64,000 nucleotides of DNA from Hyperoplus lanceolatus. Taxonomy: Eukaryota; Chordata; Actinopteri; Uranoscopiformes; Ammodytidae. Made by a program: the position numbers and the translations under genes. The notes beneath the pieces are model-generated. The model had not been told where the DNA came from. It did not search any database and saw only the letters and a program-made list of their open reading frames with translations. Shown here piece by piece: positions 21,810 through 63,588 of this stretch (position 1 is its first letter; each line of letters begins with the position of its first letter). The DNA lies in assembly GCA_026929865.2 (NCBI GenBank), contig CM049398.1:17025501-17089500 (forward strand), read 5' to 3'.

Positions 21810-22880
21810 TCAACAATGTCGCGAGGAAGAAAATTCCCCGTCATCAGTCCGCTCGGTGGCAGACCTGAGAATAGTGGAGCCCATGGTTGCGGACGCAACA
21901 TTGACCCTATAAAATCTGGTGAAAGTGCATGGAGTGCTCCATGAAGCAGCCGCACATATATCACCTAGGGCAACTCCTTTTAAAGCTGCCCATGACGTGG
22001 CCATACTTCGTGTAGAGTGAGCCACAAGGCCACCAGGCATCGGGAGTCCCTGCGTGGTGTAAGCCTGGGCAATCGTCTCCACCAGCCAGTGGGAAAGACG
22101 CTGTTTATACACTGGGTGGCCCAACTGTCTATCAGCATAACACACAAACAGCTTAGTATGTGACTGCCTCAGCTGCTGAGTATGGCTGACATAAGCCCTC
22201 AATGCTCTTACTGGACACAATGTATGAAGAGCAACTCTTCCTTGGCACGCAGGATCAGGGTGAAATGCCTCCAGCTCGATCGCTTGATTAACTGTATCTG
22301 GCCTTACCACTTTAGGCAGGAAGCAAGGGTTTGGCCAAAGAGACACCCCTGCGTTCTCGGGCTTCCACCTTAAGCACTCGTCACTAACAGACAGTGCGTG
22401 TAGCTCACTCACCCTTTTAGCTGAACATATGGCCAAAAGAAATGCAGTTTTTTGTGTCAAGAACTTTAAACCCGACTGCTCTAGCGGTTCGTATGGGGCA
22501 ATAGCCAAAGACCTCAACACCAAAGGGAGGTCCCAGGATGGGGCTCTCAAGCTCCTGCTTGGCCGCAGGCGGTTAGCGCCCTTGAGGAACTGAGACACCA
22601 TGGGGTGCTTTCCCACAGAAAGACCTCCCACTGTCTCGTGAAATACAGAAATAGCGGCAGCATAGACCCTCAGGGTGCTTGCTGCCCTCCCCAGGCCCAG
22701 TAGGGACTGCAGGAAGAGGAGCACCAAAGCCACCGGACAGGTGACCGGGTCCAACTCCCTATTTTGGCACCATGACGAAAAGAAATTCCATCTTTGTTGG
22801 TAATTGGCTCGTGTAGAAGGTGCCCTGGCATTATTTATCGTCTCCAGGACGGCTTCACTCAAATCCCGAGAGATGGACTG
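21810..22880 (-). CDS. DIRS tyrosine recombinase
   Basis: The frame is the same as the reverse transcriptase start but overlaps the end of the RNase H frame. It begins around ISRDLSEAVLETINNARAPS and ends EFSSSRHC at the ICR. A core-binding region (STRANYQQRWNFFSSWC) is followed by the catalytic domain. The catalytic Arg lies in AICSAKRVSELHAL, His and Arg in VAHSTRSMATSWA (about 22008-22024), and the nucleophile Tyr in FTRFYRVN (about 21903-21927). The enzyme integrates circular element DNA without target duplication. All four R-H-R-Y positions are present, so this gene may be functional. Confidence 0.85.
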   Translation of the reverse strand, partial: QSISRDLSEAVLETINNARAPSTRANYQQRWNFFSSWCQNRELDPVTCPVALVLLFLQSLLGLGRAASTLRVYAAAISVFHETVGGLSVGKHPMVSQFLKGANRLRPSRSLRAPSWDLPLVLRSLAIAPYEPLEQSGLKFLTQKTAFLLAICSAKRVSELHALSVSDECLRWKPENAGVSLWPNPCFLPKVVRPDTVNQAIELEAFHPDPACQGRVALHTLCPVRALRAYVSHTQQLRQSHTKLFVCYADRQLGHPVYKQRLSHWLVETIAQAYTTQGLPMPGGLVAHSTRSMATSWAALKGVALGDICAAASWSTPCTFTRFYRVNVASATMGSTILRSATERTDDGEFSSSRHC

Positions 22881-24779
22881 AGGAGGGGCCAGGCCCATAA
22901 CTGCATCACAGACGGGTTCGGGTGCCAGATTTGGCCCCGTGCCTGAGAAAGAAGGTCTGCCCTGCGGGGCAAGGGCAAGGGTTGACCGTAAACAAGACGG
23001 AGGAGGGCCGGGAACCAATGCCTCCCCGGCCAGTGTGGAGCCACTAACAGGACCCTGTAGCACCCCTGGGCAATCCTGTCTAGCACATGGGGTACCAATG
23101 GAAGCGGAGGGAAAGCGTATAGTAACCCTTCCGGCCACTCTTGAGACAGTGCATCCAGGCCTAAAGGGCTGCACGGCTGCCTCAGGGAGAACCACCTCTG
23201 GCAATGGGTTGTCTCCCTGGAAGCAAATAGATCCACCTGGAGCTTTCCAAAGTGAGTTGACAAGGTCACTACAACCTCTGGGTGTAGTCTCCATTCTCCC
23301 GGGAGAGGTCCGGACCTGGAGAGGAGGTCCGCCGCTATGTTCAAGACCCCTGGTATGTAAACCGCCTTGAGTGAGGCCAGGCGTGGGAAGGCCCACGTCA
23401 GAAGCCTCTGGGCCATCTTTAGGCAAGAGAGGGACCTTGTGCCGCCCTGATGGTTGATGTTGTACACCGTGGCAGTATTGTCTGTTCTTACAAGGACATG
23501 TCTGCCCTGTATGAAGGGAATAAGAGCCTTGAGGCCCAAATAAACTGCCCTTATCTCCAGCACATTGATATGTTCTGTGTCCCAAGGAGGCCCCCAGAGA
23601 CCCCTCACCGCTCTGCCTTCCCAGACCGCCCCCCAGCCTGACTGGGAAGCATCCGTAGACACTATGGTCCGCCTCGAGGGGAGATTGCCCAAGGGGGGCT
23701 CCCTGTGTGAGCAACCTGCTGTCCCGCCATGGGCGCAGGGCTCTGAGACATGAGTGTGTTATCCGGAGCTTTACATGCCTGTCCCTGTGTGGGTTTAGGT
23801 TGAAAGCATTTAGCCACCGCTGTAGAGGCCGCGCCTTGAGGAGACCTAATGGAATCACCACCACTGCTGCCGAAATCGACCCCAGTAGTCTCTGAAGGTG
23901 GATTAGTTCTAGGCGCTTGCCAAGGCGAAAGATGCGCAGGGCCCCCAGAATTTTTGCCACTCTCTGAGGGGTGAGTGATGCCCTCATCGTGAGGGAGTTC
24001 AGACATAGTCCTAAGAAGACTGTCTCCTGCCTTGGCATGAGATTGCTCTTCTTCAAGTTGACCTGGAAGCCAAGAGACTGAACGTGGGACAGGACTGTCC
24101 CTGTGTCCTGCACTACCTGCTGGCAAGACGGAGCGCAGACCAACCAATCGTCCAGGTACGGCATGATTTTTAAGCCTGCCCTCTGTAGGGGCATCAAGGC
24201 AGCTGCCACCACCCTGGTAAATACCCTGGGGGACAGGGAGAGGCCAAATGGGAGGACTTTGAACTCGTAAGCCTGTCCCCGAAAGGCGAAGCGTAGGAAC
24301 TTCCAATGTTCCTGACACATAGGGACGTGGAAATAAGCGTCCTTGAGATCGATAGTGGTGAACCACTCCTTTTCCTCTATTGCTTCCATGATGTGCCTTG
24401 TGTGCAGCATCTTGAAGGGTAAGGTTTTCATAAAGGCATTTAAGCCCCTGAGGTCCAGAATGGGGCGCAGCCCCCCGTCTTTCTTTGGAACCAGGAAATA
24501 TATTGAATAAAAGCCAGTGTGCTGTTCGCTGGAACTTACTTTTGCAATTGCTCCTTTTTGTAGCAGTGTGGCGATTTCCTCGGCCAACACATCTGCCTGG
24601 ACTGGGTCCTTCACGGATGTTATCCGGACCCTGGAAAAAGGTGGGGGCCGCCGCCGAAATTGGAGCCTGTAACCCCTGGTGACTGTTGCCAGTACCCAGG
24701 GGTCTGAAACTTTCTGCTCCCAGCTGTCCAGGCGTAGCTGGGAGTGAACCCCGGCGGCTGTCCCACCAATCCTATTCAC
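22859..24779 (-). pseudogene. DIRS reverse transcriptase-RNase H, one frameshift
   Basis: The reverse transcriptase shows LVPKKDGGLRPILDLRGLNA, FTTIDLKDAYFHVPM (catalytic D) and YLDDW (24144-24158). RNase H continues in another frame with IVSTDASQSGWGAVWEG, NVLEIRAV, VRTDNTA and LNIAADLLSR, ending at 22859. The change of frame falls at a C6 run (plus-strand G6 at 23693-23698): with five C the two frames join (GAPLG then NLPSRRTIVSTD). The start is uncertain. The frame is open past a GTG at 24779, overlapping the end of gag, so translation may depend on frameshifting from gag. In the undamaged element the polymerase and recombinase frames would overlap near 22860. Confidence 0.85.
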
Positions 24780-26415
24780 GACCCTGCCGGGGCCTTTGGC
24801 CCCTCGGGGGACGTCTATTTTGGGGAGCCCCTCTTGATGTTGAGTGGGACTGAAACCCCCGCTGCAGTGGTCTTACTTTAGCACCGCTGTAGTCCTGGTT
24901 GCCCGGGCTCTGACGTCCGTTACGCACCCAAGGATCCTGACGGCCCTCAGCAGTCTGATATGGTTGCTGCCGGCCAGTAGGTCGCTGCCTTGTCCTCCCA
25001 GGGTGAGTGAACGTGCGTTGCACACTCTCCCTGGCACGTGCAGTTTGTTCAGCCTTCTTCAGCACATTCTGGGAGTCTGAATGAAACATTGAGCCCGGCT
25101 CCACTGGCATATTGGTGAGCTCGCTCTTAATACTCGCTGGGAGGTTCGTTTGAGCCAGCCAGATCTGCCTGCGGGTCATCATGGCTGATGACATAGCCGC
25201 CCCCCACATCCCGGGTGAGCTGGGAATGGGTGGATAAGGCCGCATCTACCAAGTTCCTGGTATCGCGGTCAGCTGCGCTAAGAGTCTTCCTGATAGCTGC
25301 CAGTAGGATAGCCAAAGCATTTCCTGAACAAGCTGCACGAGCAGCTGCATTGTAGGTCCTGCAGACCAAGCGGTCCGTCTTGTCGCACTCCTTTCGTGGA
25401 CATCGTGGGTCAACTGTGACCTTCTCTGGGCTGAGAGAGGTTAAGGCTGCCATCTCCTTCTCCACCGGAGGCATACCCCCCAGTCCTGTCTCCGACGGGT
25501 ATTGTGCCTTAGCCACCCTTCTGCAGCCTGTATTAAACTGAGGTGCTTGGCTAGGAGTACTCCAAGCTCCTTTCAGCATCTTGCAGTAGTCTTCTGCTGC
25601 TGGAATAGCCACTGAAGGACGGGGTTGTGGAATGCCAGCCCAGACCCCCCCTCTGTCTGACTTGGGACTTCCACTGGGGTGTCAAGTCCCAGGATCTTGG
25701 CAGCACTCAGGACCCTTGAGAACACACTATCTTGACCCGGCTCTTCTGAACACTCATCTGCAGAAGCAGATCCCTCTGGATGGGATGAGCTGAGGCCGTG
25801 TGGCTCTGCAGCAAACTCCGGTTGTCCCTCTTCTGCGAAAAGGGAACCCCGGGCATATAGGGATATAGAGTCCGGGTGGTTGGCTTCTGGCTCCTGGTAC
25901 GATGACATATATGCGGAGGATGTTCGACCAGAGGTGTGAGTCTCAGAGATAGCTTCACTCTGAGAGCGAGTTTCAATTCTGCCCACCCTGTCTGTCAGGC
26001 CACGAATGGCAGACAAAATTTGCAGCTGTATATCCTCCCGTCCTGCCGCCGCCACTGGGGTGGGGCCTGGACCTTCTGGCTGCAGAGCCCCTCTTGCGGC
26101 TCGTCTTTTGCTACGGCCATGGGAATGCTCACGTTGGCGTTTGCGTGATTGGCTGCTCTTAGAGTGGCGGTCCTGTATCCTACCATCGGTGGGAGAAGGA
26201 GCACCTGCCGCAGCACCGGGGGGGGGTTCTCTTAACCAAGCCCTCCGAGACCTCTCGTCCAGCGGTAGGTCCAGTGCAGCTGGACATGGGGACTCCACAT
26301 CCTCCAAGAGGTGAGCCCTGCCCAAGCATGGGGGACACTCTCTGTGACCATCACGGGGGTCCATGGTCGCTCCACAGGAACGGCATGTCTGGGGGGCCAT
26401 AGTGCCCAATTTCAC
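24772..26415 (-). pseudogene. DIRS gag-like protein, two frameshifts
   Basis: Three overlapping frames make up one gag-like protein. The first (26415-25573) starts with a Cys/His cluster (CRSCGATMDPRDGHRECPPC) that could bind zinc, then a basic stretch (SRKRQREHSHGRSKRR). The second (25612-25127) holds a helical region (SSEYS-free, with YNAAARAACSGNALAILLAA). The third (25245-24772) is basic and Gln/Arg-rich, ending QRPRQGRE. Joins are explained by a missing C in a C4 run (plus-strand G4 at 25621-25624) and an extra base in a G6 run (plus-strand C6 at 25200-25205). Gag packages element RNA; details for DIRS elements are little known. Confidence 0.7.
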
Positions 26416-26419
26416 CCCA

Positions 26420-26690
26420 AATGTGTACGCGGACGTACACTGGGGGACAACTAAAGGAACCCGACCGTCTGCGCACAGAGGTTAAGGGAAGCTTTAAGTT
26501 GATCAGCAGCCTCCTAGCTTAGCTGATTTTTCCTCTTTATTCTTTTCTTTTTTTAATGAATCCAATTCACCCACAATATGTACGCGGACGTACACTGGGG
26601 GACAACTAAAGGAACCCGACCTTCTGCGTACAGAGGTTAAGGGAACCTTTAAGTCGATTAACAGCCTCTTAGTTAAGCTGCTTTTTTCTT
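26420..26690 (-). repeat. Tandem duplication in the DIRS 5' leader
   Basis: A block starting TACGCGGACGTACACTGGGG occurs at about 26425 and again at about 26580, with roughly 110 bp of similarity (GGGGACAACTAAAGGAACCC, CAGAGGTTAAGGGAA). It lies directly upstream of gag and could be part of the element's promoter or leader. The remainder to 27199 is leader sequence with a pyrimidine-rich tract (26685-26755). Confidence 0.7.
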
Positions 26691-27199
26691 TCTCTTCTTT
26701 TCTTTTCTTTCCTTCTTCTCCTCTATTTTTCTTTTTCTTTCTTCTTTTTCCCTACAATGGGGAATAAATAAAGAAACACGCTTTTCAGGGAAATTAAGTT
26801 GACCATCAAAATCAAAATCAACTCTGAAATAGTACGAATCACCACTCTTGGGACGTACGAGGAAAATATACAAATAAAGCACTTCTAATGCCGGCAGGCA
26901 AGGCTTTGTTATTGTACCTATTCTTAGTATTTAACAAATTTCGCCCCAACACTGCTTTTTCCTTGCAGGCTAAGGGGAGAAGCAACAGGTGTTAACAATC
27001 AACAACAATCAAACACCATGCGCTACAAAACTACTGGAGACCTTTCGGTGCGCCAATAGTTACAAACTGTAATCACAGGGAAACCAGTTTAACAATCCTC
27101 AGGGACACAAGGCACCTGCACAATAATGTGACGGATTACCAGCTTCCTACATTTTCAAACACAACTTACCGGTCTCTCAGATGAGGCGAGAAAGGCAAA

Positions 27200-27364
27200 G
27201 AGGAAGAGGCGTGCTCCCCCGGATGCTTTATGCACTCCGAGCCCGCCTCTAAAGGTCGGTCATACGACTCTGTTGATATTATGGTCTCGAAAGATAGGTA
27301 GAATGGAGGGTATCATTCACGGTTAGACCGTAGTGACGGTCTGAGGGAGGTCGAAATAGATCGT
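27200..27364 (-). repeat. DIRS right inverted terminal repeat and terminus
   Basis: Positions 27200-27341 mirror the left repeat. The last 23 bp (27342-27364, ending AGATCGT) are absent from the left repeat but present, inverted, in the ICR. Element sequence ends at CGT before Harbinger sequence CCTGCACACT resumes. Confidence 0.88.
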
Positions 27365-27499
27365 CCTGCACACTATGATTATTGCTGCAGTGTCCGGGTG
27401 TACCTAGTGTTGCTAGGTTTGACACCCTCATTTCAATGCAAAATGATCCACACAGTAAATGATTGAAAAGGAAACCAACGTAGTTTATTGAAACCATAT

Positions 27500-27841
27500 G
27501 GGGGAGGGGTGACTCCGCGTTGTCTTTACTGGGCGTCTGCATCACCTGCAACGAAGGGAGATTGATTAGTGAAACCTTCTCACTCTTCCTTTTTGTTTGG
27601 TTCTGGAACTCCTGCCACTTCTTCCTCACAGCACGCCAGTCACGCAGGCCACATGGGCTGGAGGGGGACATCTTTTCGGCTATGGCCTGCCTAACACGGT
27701 TCATCACCGTGATGTTCTTTTTGCCCCTTTTTCCCCGAATAAAACTCCCCTGTGCTGCCAGACCTCGTCCACTAAGACGCCCATCTCCTCCGCGGTAAAC
27801 GACGGTGCCCGCTTGTTTCTTTTGCTGCCGCTTTCTTCCAT
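27500..27841 (-). pseudogene. Harbinger Myb/SANT-like DNA-binding protein, frameshifted
   Basis: An ATG at 27841 opens MEESGSKRNKRAPSFTAEEM and VLVDEVWQHRGVLFGEKG. The frame then shifts near 27715 to ITVMNRVRQAIAEKMSP, LRDWRAVRKKWQEFQNQTKR. Together these make the trihelix Myb/SANT-like domain of the second protein of Harbinger elements, which binds element ends and helps import the transposase. AATAAA on the minus strand near 27484-27490 gives its 3' end. The frameshift makes this copy non-functional unless it is a sequence error. Confidence 0.72.
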
Positions 27842-28262
27842 TCTCACATCACATGTGTGTGCCTATATCCATGGGGTATGTATGCGCTAATGGGCTTGAT
27901 TACTACTTTGATACACTTGTTGCCACACACACCCGCACCCACACACCCCCCACACACACGATACATGCGCAGCCTAATTCCACCTGTGTGGGGGAGACCA
28001 CGGGGCGCTGTGTGTGACTTATGCGCTGATAAAGAGGTGGGTGATCGATTCGCCTGGCATCTATTTATTCAGTTTCAGCACGACCGCGGTGGACAGCTCC
28101 CACTAAAGTGCTTCTTTCGCTTCAACTTACGCGTTCTCCAAAGATGGCACTTAAGAAGCCATCTGGGAAACACCCGTATCTTAGCGCTCCTTCTTAGGCA
28201 AACCCTTCTTTCGACCCTTCTTTGGTCCCAAAGAACGATCGAATCTGGGAAACGCGGCCATT

Positions 28263-28850
28263 GTCATTATAGTGAAACATTGCTTGTTTAATTTTGAACA
28301 CTGCGGGTCTCCTACTGGGCGAAAAACCTGAAGATAAATGACAGATGACTGCTTTTTTGTTTGTTTTCCACACATTAAATCTTGACTAATCCCAGGGGCA
28401 TCATAGTGGTATGTAAAGTGGGAAAAACTATCCAGGGCTCCAATAGAATGAAAAGTTAATTGTCGTTAAATTTTATTATTTTTTTATTTCTAAATAATTA
28501 GCATCATAAATACATTTAAATTGGTGGAATAAATCACTTGATTGACTGAAGTGTGCAATATGTAAAATATATTGCCTCCAGAACAAGTGTGTCCATTGCC
28601 TTGGAATTGACAGACATTCCTGTAATTTTTTTAATTTGAGCCATTGAACATTCTGCCTGAAGAAATGGTCTCAGTAAAATCTAACAGTTAGGTTTCAAAT
28701 AGATGAATGAGCAAGAAGACTCTTTCACAAACAAGTCTAGCCCTTACCACCTTCCAACTGCAGTAAAAACTTGATCACACAAGTCCTTTATGTAAAATGC
28801 TACTCAGGCTGAAATAAATGAATAATAGCATCACAGTTCATAAAAAGATA
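28263..28850. other. Intergenic region between Harbinger and dscaml1
   Basis: A/T-rich sequence without coding potential that I can support. It separates the right end of the Harbinger element from the probable cleavage site of the dscaml1 transcript. Confidence 0.5.
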
Positions 28851-28852
28851 GC

Positions 28853-31800
28853 TTTATTGCACAAGGTGTTGAGTACTCTTTTTCTGTTTTTGTTTGTTTT
28901 CATAGAAAAGAAAATGTAGAGTTAAACACAAGCAATTGCAAATTGAAGCAACGTTTTCCCCATAAAAGTTTAAGGAACAACCTCTGCATTTTAAACTGTC
29001 TTAATTAATCCCTGTTTAAATGTGGTCAATTCACCTTTTACCCTCTCCTATTATAACCAGCTTAGTTTTCCGAACATGCAATGCTGCTGTCCTCCTCCCC
29101 CCAAAAGTGAAATAATAATAAAAAAGGCAACCTTAAATCAAGCAACCTGTGAAAAAATTAAATAAGAAAGAAAAGGAAAAAATATATTTTTTTAAATGCA
29201 ACCAAATGTCCTGTAAAAGAAGAAATCAATATTGTCAATTATGCATGGTCCACTCTGACATGGTTCAACTGGTCCATAAATGAAGATAAAGCCGTGTCTG
29301 TATAATTCTATAGTTTTTCATTAAGTCCTCTTCTGTTTAATTACAATAACTTCAGTTCAAAGTTTACATTGTGCCCTGGTTTCTAGTGAAGATGTCGAAA
29401 ATAGTACTCATTTATACAAAACACTTTCCTATGTACACAAATCTTCAATTATGGAGTAGACATTAAGTTGTATAGGTGGGCAAGGGGGTAAAGTGAGAGG
29501 GGGAAGATCTGATTGGTTGTGTAGACGTGGAAAAGGTTGGGAAAGTAGTTCATATGAAGTTGGCCTTAACAACAGAGGCCAAGTCAGTTTGGAAAGTATG
29601 TTGTTGTATTTTAAGGGAAAATCCACCTTTAATCAATCATTATTTATTTGAACACTGCAGATATTTTGTCAATTGTTAAGTCATGCTGCAGCTAAGAAAT
29701 CGGCTGCTAAAATAGATACATTAGAAAGGAATTAACCTGATTGAACAGTACGGTTAGCAAATGCATATGGTAGTATGTTTGCAAATTGCCCAAAGCAACT
29801 AGTCAATTTTAGTTTTTAGTATACAATAACAAGATTTATCATTTCATTTTTCTTCTCTTTCTTTTCTTTTTTAACAATAGACGGAAGAATATCTGGATTA
29901 ATTTTGTGGGGCCAACAAAATATTTCCTGTCATTTTAGGATGACAAAAAAAAACACACAATCTAACGACATACACATACTGTACAAAAAGCACACTTATT
30001 AACAATCGTATTTGTATTGTTGATATTCTCAGTAACAGTGTCAAAATATCAGCAGATTGAATTTTCCTTAAAAGGTGAAATACTTTGAGCAAACTGACAA
30101 TAGATCATGGTTTTACCCTAAGAGCAACTTCACTAAAGAACTGGGGAAAGCAGGTTGGACAGGAGTTTACTTCATCACTCCATCCAATATCCATACAGCT
30201 GGAGTAAGGAAGCCTCCGTTTCTTAGTTGCTAAAACAGAAACTTGTTTCCCTGAAAACAAGTGTGAGCACACCTCGAAAACATGAGGGCCAAAATGAAAG
30301 GCATCATAACCATTAACAATGAAAAGCATACTTCATTTCTCTCCTGTCTACTTGTAAAATAAAAGGGAGCACGGATACATGTATGAGCAATTGTAACTCA
30401 TGTGGTATGTTTATCGGCCTGAAGTACCGGAGTTTGGGGAGGACTTGTTATGACACAGATAAGAAACATAAATATTTGTTGGTCTGTTTGTCTTCGTTAA
30501 TAACTGTCAGGTAATGGCATCAAGTTTGTGAAAACACCTTTGGAGGGTACACTACGACATTTTACAATAGGCTCACTCACTGTACAGGCTGTCCTTGTTT
30601 TTACCGTTTTTCTTTTTCAACACCACACTTTCTGCACTGAGCCATAGACCACAGGTCACAAGCAACACAATCTCACACTATAAATTGACTTTACTGTGCT
30701 TGTCCTTTTAGCTCCTACCTTCTGCACAGGTGCTGCAGCCAAAACAATTACACAATCACAAAGGGGGTCACTGTATCATTCTTCAAACCTCAGTTTCACC
30801 ACTGAACTTTCTTTCATACCACCTCCTTTGCTCTCTACGATCTCCCGTCCATGGTTGTGCTACCCGTTTTAAGCCTCCTTATTCTTTTTCCTTCCTTCCT
30901 TCTTGCAGTTTTTCTCTATGAGCGATTGTCTTGTGATCTTTTATATATATTTTCAATTAGAACGGCTTTTATATTTCTCTGCTTTTTTCAATATTCATAA
31001 ATTTACTATATATTTTGGATAGAAATATATATGTACATACTTTTGAAAACAAACATATATCATATCTTTTTCTATTGCGAGAGCCCTGATGTTACGTTTT
31101 ACCATTGCAAAACATTTTGGAGCAACTCTACTTTTTTTTTGGAACGATCTTTGTTATGGGATTAAGCTTTGGGAGAAGAAATGGGGAGAAAAGAAATTAA
31201 CTTTAAGTTAACGGATACAGTATCATGCATAAAGCTAAAGTAAATTTCAGTGAGTTTGAGGGTCTTGAAAACACATCTTTTAGTTTTGAAGACAACTTAT
31301 TTCTGAAGAAAAACCTGTATCCATCTGCTATGTAACTATTCCCCATTTCCCTAACAGAACTGCTAATGCTATCAACACTTGATCTCTCTGGCTATAATTT
31401 TAAAGTCATGTCCGTCCATAAATTCAAAACAACTTGATACAAATAGGATTTTTTCTTGTATACATCTCAATACATTTGCTGTGTGTTTGCAACTTGTCTC
31501 TCCACTCATTGAACTCCAAAAGGCATTTCTGCCTCTCTGTGCATATTAGACCCTTTTTGCTCTGTCTGTCTGTCTGTTTTCTTTTTTTAAACTAGCCTGT
31601 ATGCTAGTATTAGGTCACAGTGACACTGTATGGATATGATAGGGGACTGGTGGGTAGAAGTGACCGTCAGGAAATGATAGGGGAACAAGTGGCTACAGGT
31701 AAAATGAGTTAAACAAAGTAGAATAGCATGTTGGTGCCAAGATGAATCACAAAAAGGTATCTTCCTGCATTGTTTTGAGGGGGGAACAAAAAAATTAAAT

Positions 31801-32133
31801 TTAACATATTTCTTATCATCTGCTATTGTTCTCATTGAACCCCACATCATCTTCAGTATTTACCATTTCCTAAGCAATGCTGTCAATGACACTCAACAAA
31901 AACAAAGTTCAGAATTCTGGACCAAATTAGGATCATAGTGTTACATCATCAGCATCATTGTCATTACTGTCCCCCAAGTCCCCTTTCCACGGGTACAAAA
32001 TGAACAGTGTAGGTAGGGGGTAGTCCAGTTAGGATGCAGACATCTGCCTGAGAGGTCAGCATACAGATTGATTTTTAAAAAGGTCCACTGTTAGTGTGTG
32101 CCTGCCACTTGAATACATATACAGTATATATTT

Positions 32134-32206
<73 letters not shown>

Positions 32207-33059
32207 GCAGGCTTATGAAGGTTTCTGTTACTTGGATCCATTCTAACTTTTTCTTAGTGCACATTAGATTATATTTCCATCACCAGAAAATAAAAAATTA
32301 AACTGATTCCCTTGGTGATGCTTGACATTTTTTTCTGCTGTGTGTCTGTTTATAAAAGCATCAATTAAGACCACTATGCTGTATCATCCATATACAGCAT
32401 GTATAAGAAACTGCTCCATGTCTCAAAACTGGTATTGAGGAAACACTCCTTCCATTGCCTCTAAGGTATGAATCCATGATGGAGTAATCTCTCAGAGCCA
32501 GTGTAAAACCAAGGTTGGTGTTTTATGCATACAGTAAAAGCATCCTGCCGTGACACAATGCTGTGATATGAGCTCCTCTTTCATCAGAGACCAGAAAAGT
32601 ATCATATTTAAAAACCTAAAAATCTCAAAAACTTATTCTGTGACTGTCTTGGTCCAGAAAACAAGACAGTTCACGTGGAAAGAATTTTGTGCATAAGTAC
32701 TGTGTCCTTACCAGAAAATGATAATATGAAGTGAAAAGATTCATCATTTATGTTTTGGCAAGTGATTTCCAGGGTGATAAAATAAGAGATACAGAAAGAT
32801 GACACAATAATAATAGAAAGCAATCAGGCAGATAGAAAGGCAAACCGCTGTGCTGTGGAGACCGAACTCTGACCCCTTCATACAGCAGTGTCAATGGGAA
32901 CCCAACCAGCCCCCTGCAGCCTGGCACAGTGCAGGCACTGACTGGTCAGCTGTGCATGTGTATGTTCCTCATCCCACTTTTCCATAGAGGCTCCAGGCAA
33001 ATGCTGGCTTGACCAGCATGCTATTATGAGTTACAGTGACAGGCCTCAGTAATGGCAGG
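28853..33059 (-). other. Long 3' UTR of dscaml1 with poly(A) signal
   Basis: No coding exon is seen downstream of the stop at 33060-33062. On the minus strand the AATAAA at 28858-28853 is the best candidate signal, which implies a 3' UTR of about 4.2 kb. A 64-bp (CA)n array (32142-32205) lies inside it. Long 3' UTRs are common in neuronal adhesion genes. The true end could be nearer, since other AATAAA-like words occur. Confidence 0.45.
32142..32205. repeat. (CA)n microsatellite in the dscaml1 3' UTR
   Basis: About 32 uninterrupted CA units. On the transcribed strand it reads (UG)n. Confidence 0.95.

Positions 33060-63588
<30,529 letters not shown>

Larger units (their letters stand above)
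21477..27364 (-). mobile_element. Complete DIRS-type tyrosine-recombinase retrotransposon
   Basis: The 5.9-kb element has gag, reverse transcriptase-RNase H and tyrosine recombinase genes on the minus strand and the split inverted termini of DIRS elements. No target duplication is present, as expected for recombinase-mediated insertion. Both ends carry CGT (21477-21479; 27362-27364), which is also the junction triplet of the internal complementary region. Terminal inverted repeats are 142 bp and appear identical by eye, so insertion is recent or the copy is well preserved. It interrupts the Harbinger element. Confidence 0.92.
13885..28259. mobile_element. PIF-Harbinger transposon split by two retrotransposons
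   Basis: The terminal inverted repeat GGTCGCGTTTCCCAGATTCG (13885) faces its complement ending at 28259 (CGAATCTGGGAAACGCGGCC), and both flanks are ATT (13882-13884; 28260-28262), the 3-bp duplication typical of Harbinger. A second copy of the terminal motif lies inside at about 13970. After subtracting the LINE and DIRS insertions about 2.7 kb remain. These hold an N-terminal HARBI1-like fragment on the plus strand and a frameshifted Myb/SANT-like gene on the minus strand, the two-gene plan of Harbinger elements. The DDE catalytic domain is not seen, so the element is non-autonomous. Confidence 0.85.

Noticed and set aside
22859-23692. The 989-codon frame 21810-24779 as one continuous protein
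   Set aside because: Its middle part is out of frame with RNase H, which is read clearly in another frame; the continuity is accidental.
24772-24779. Genuine start codon of the DIRS polymerase at 24779
   Set aside because: The codon there is GTG and the frame is open further upstream, so this is not evidence of a real start.
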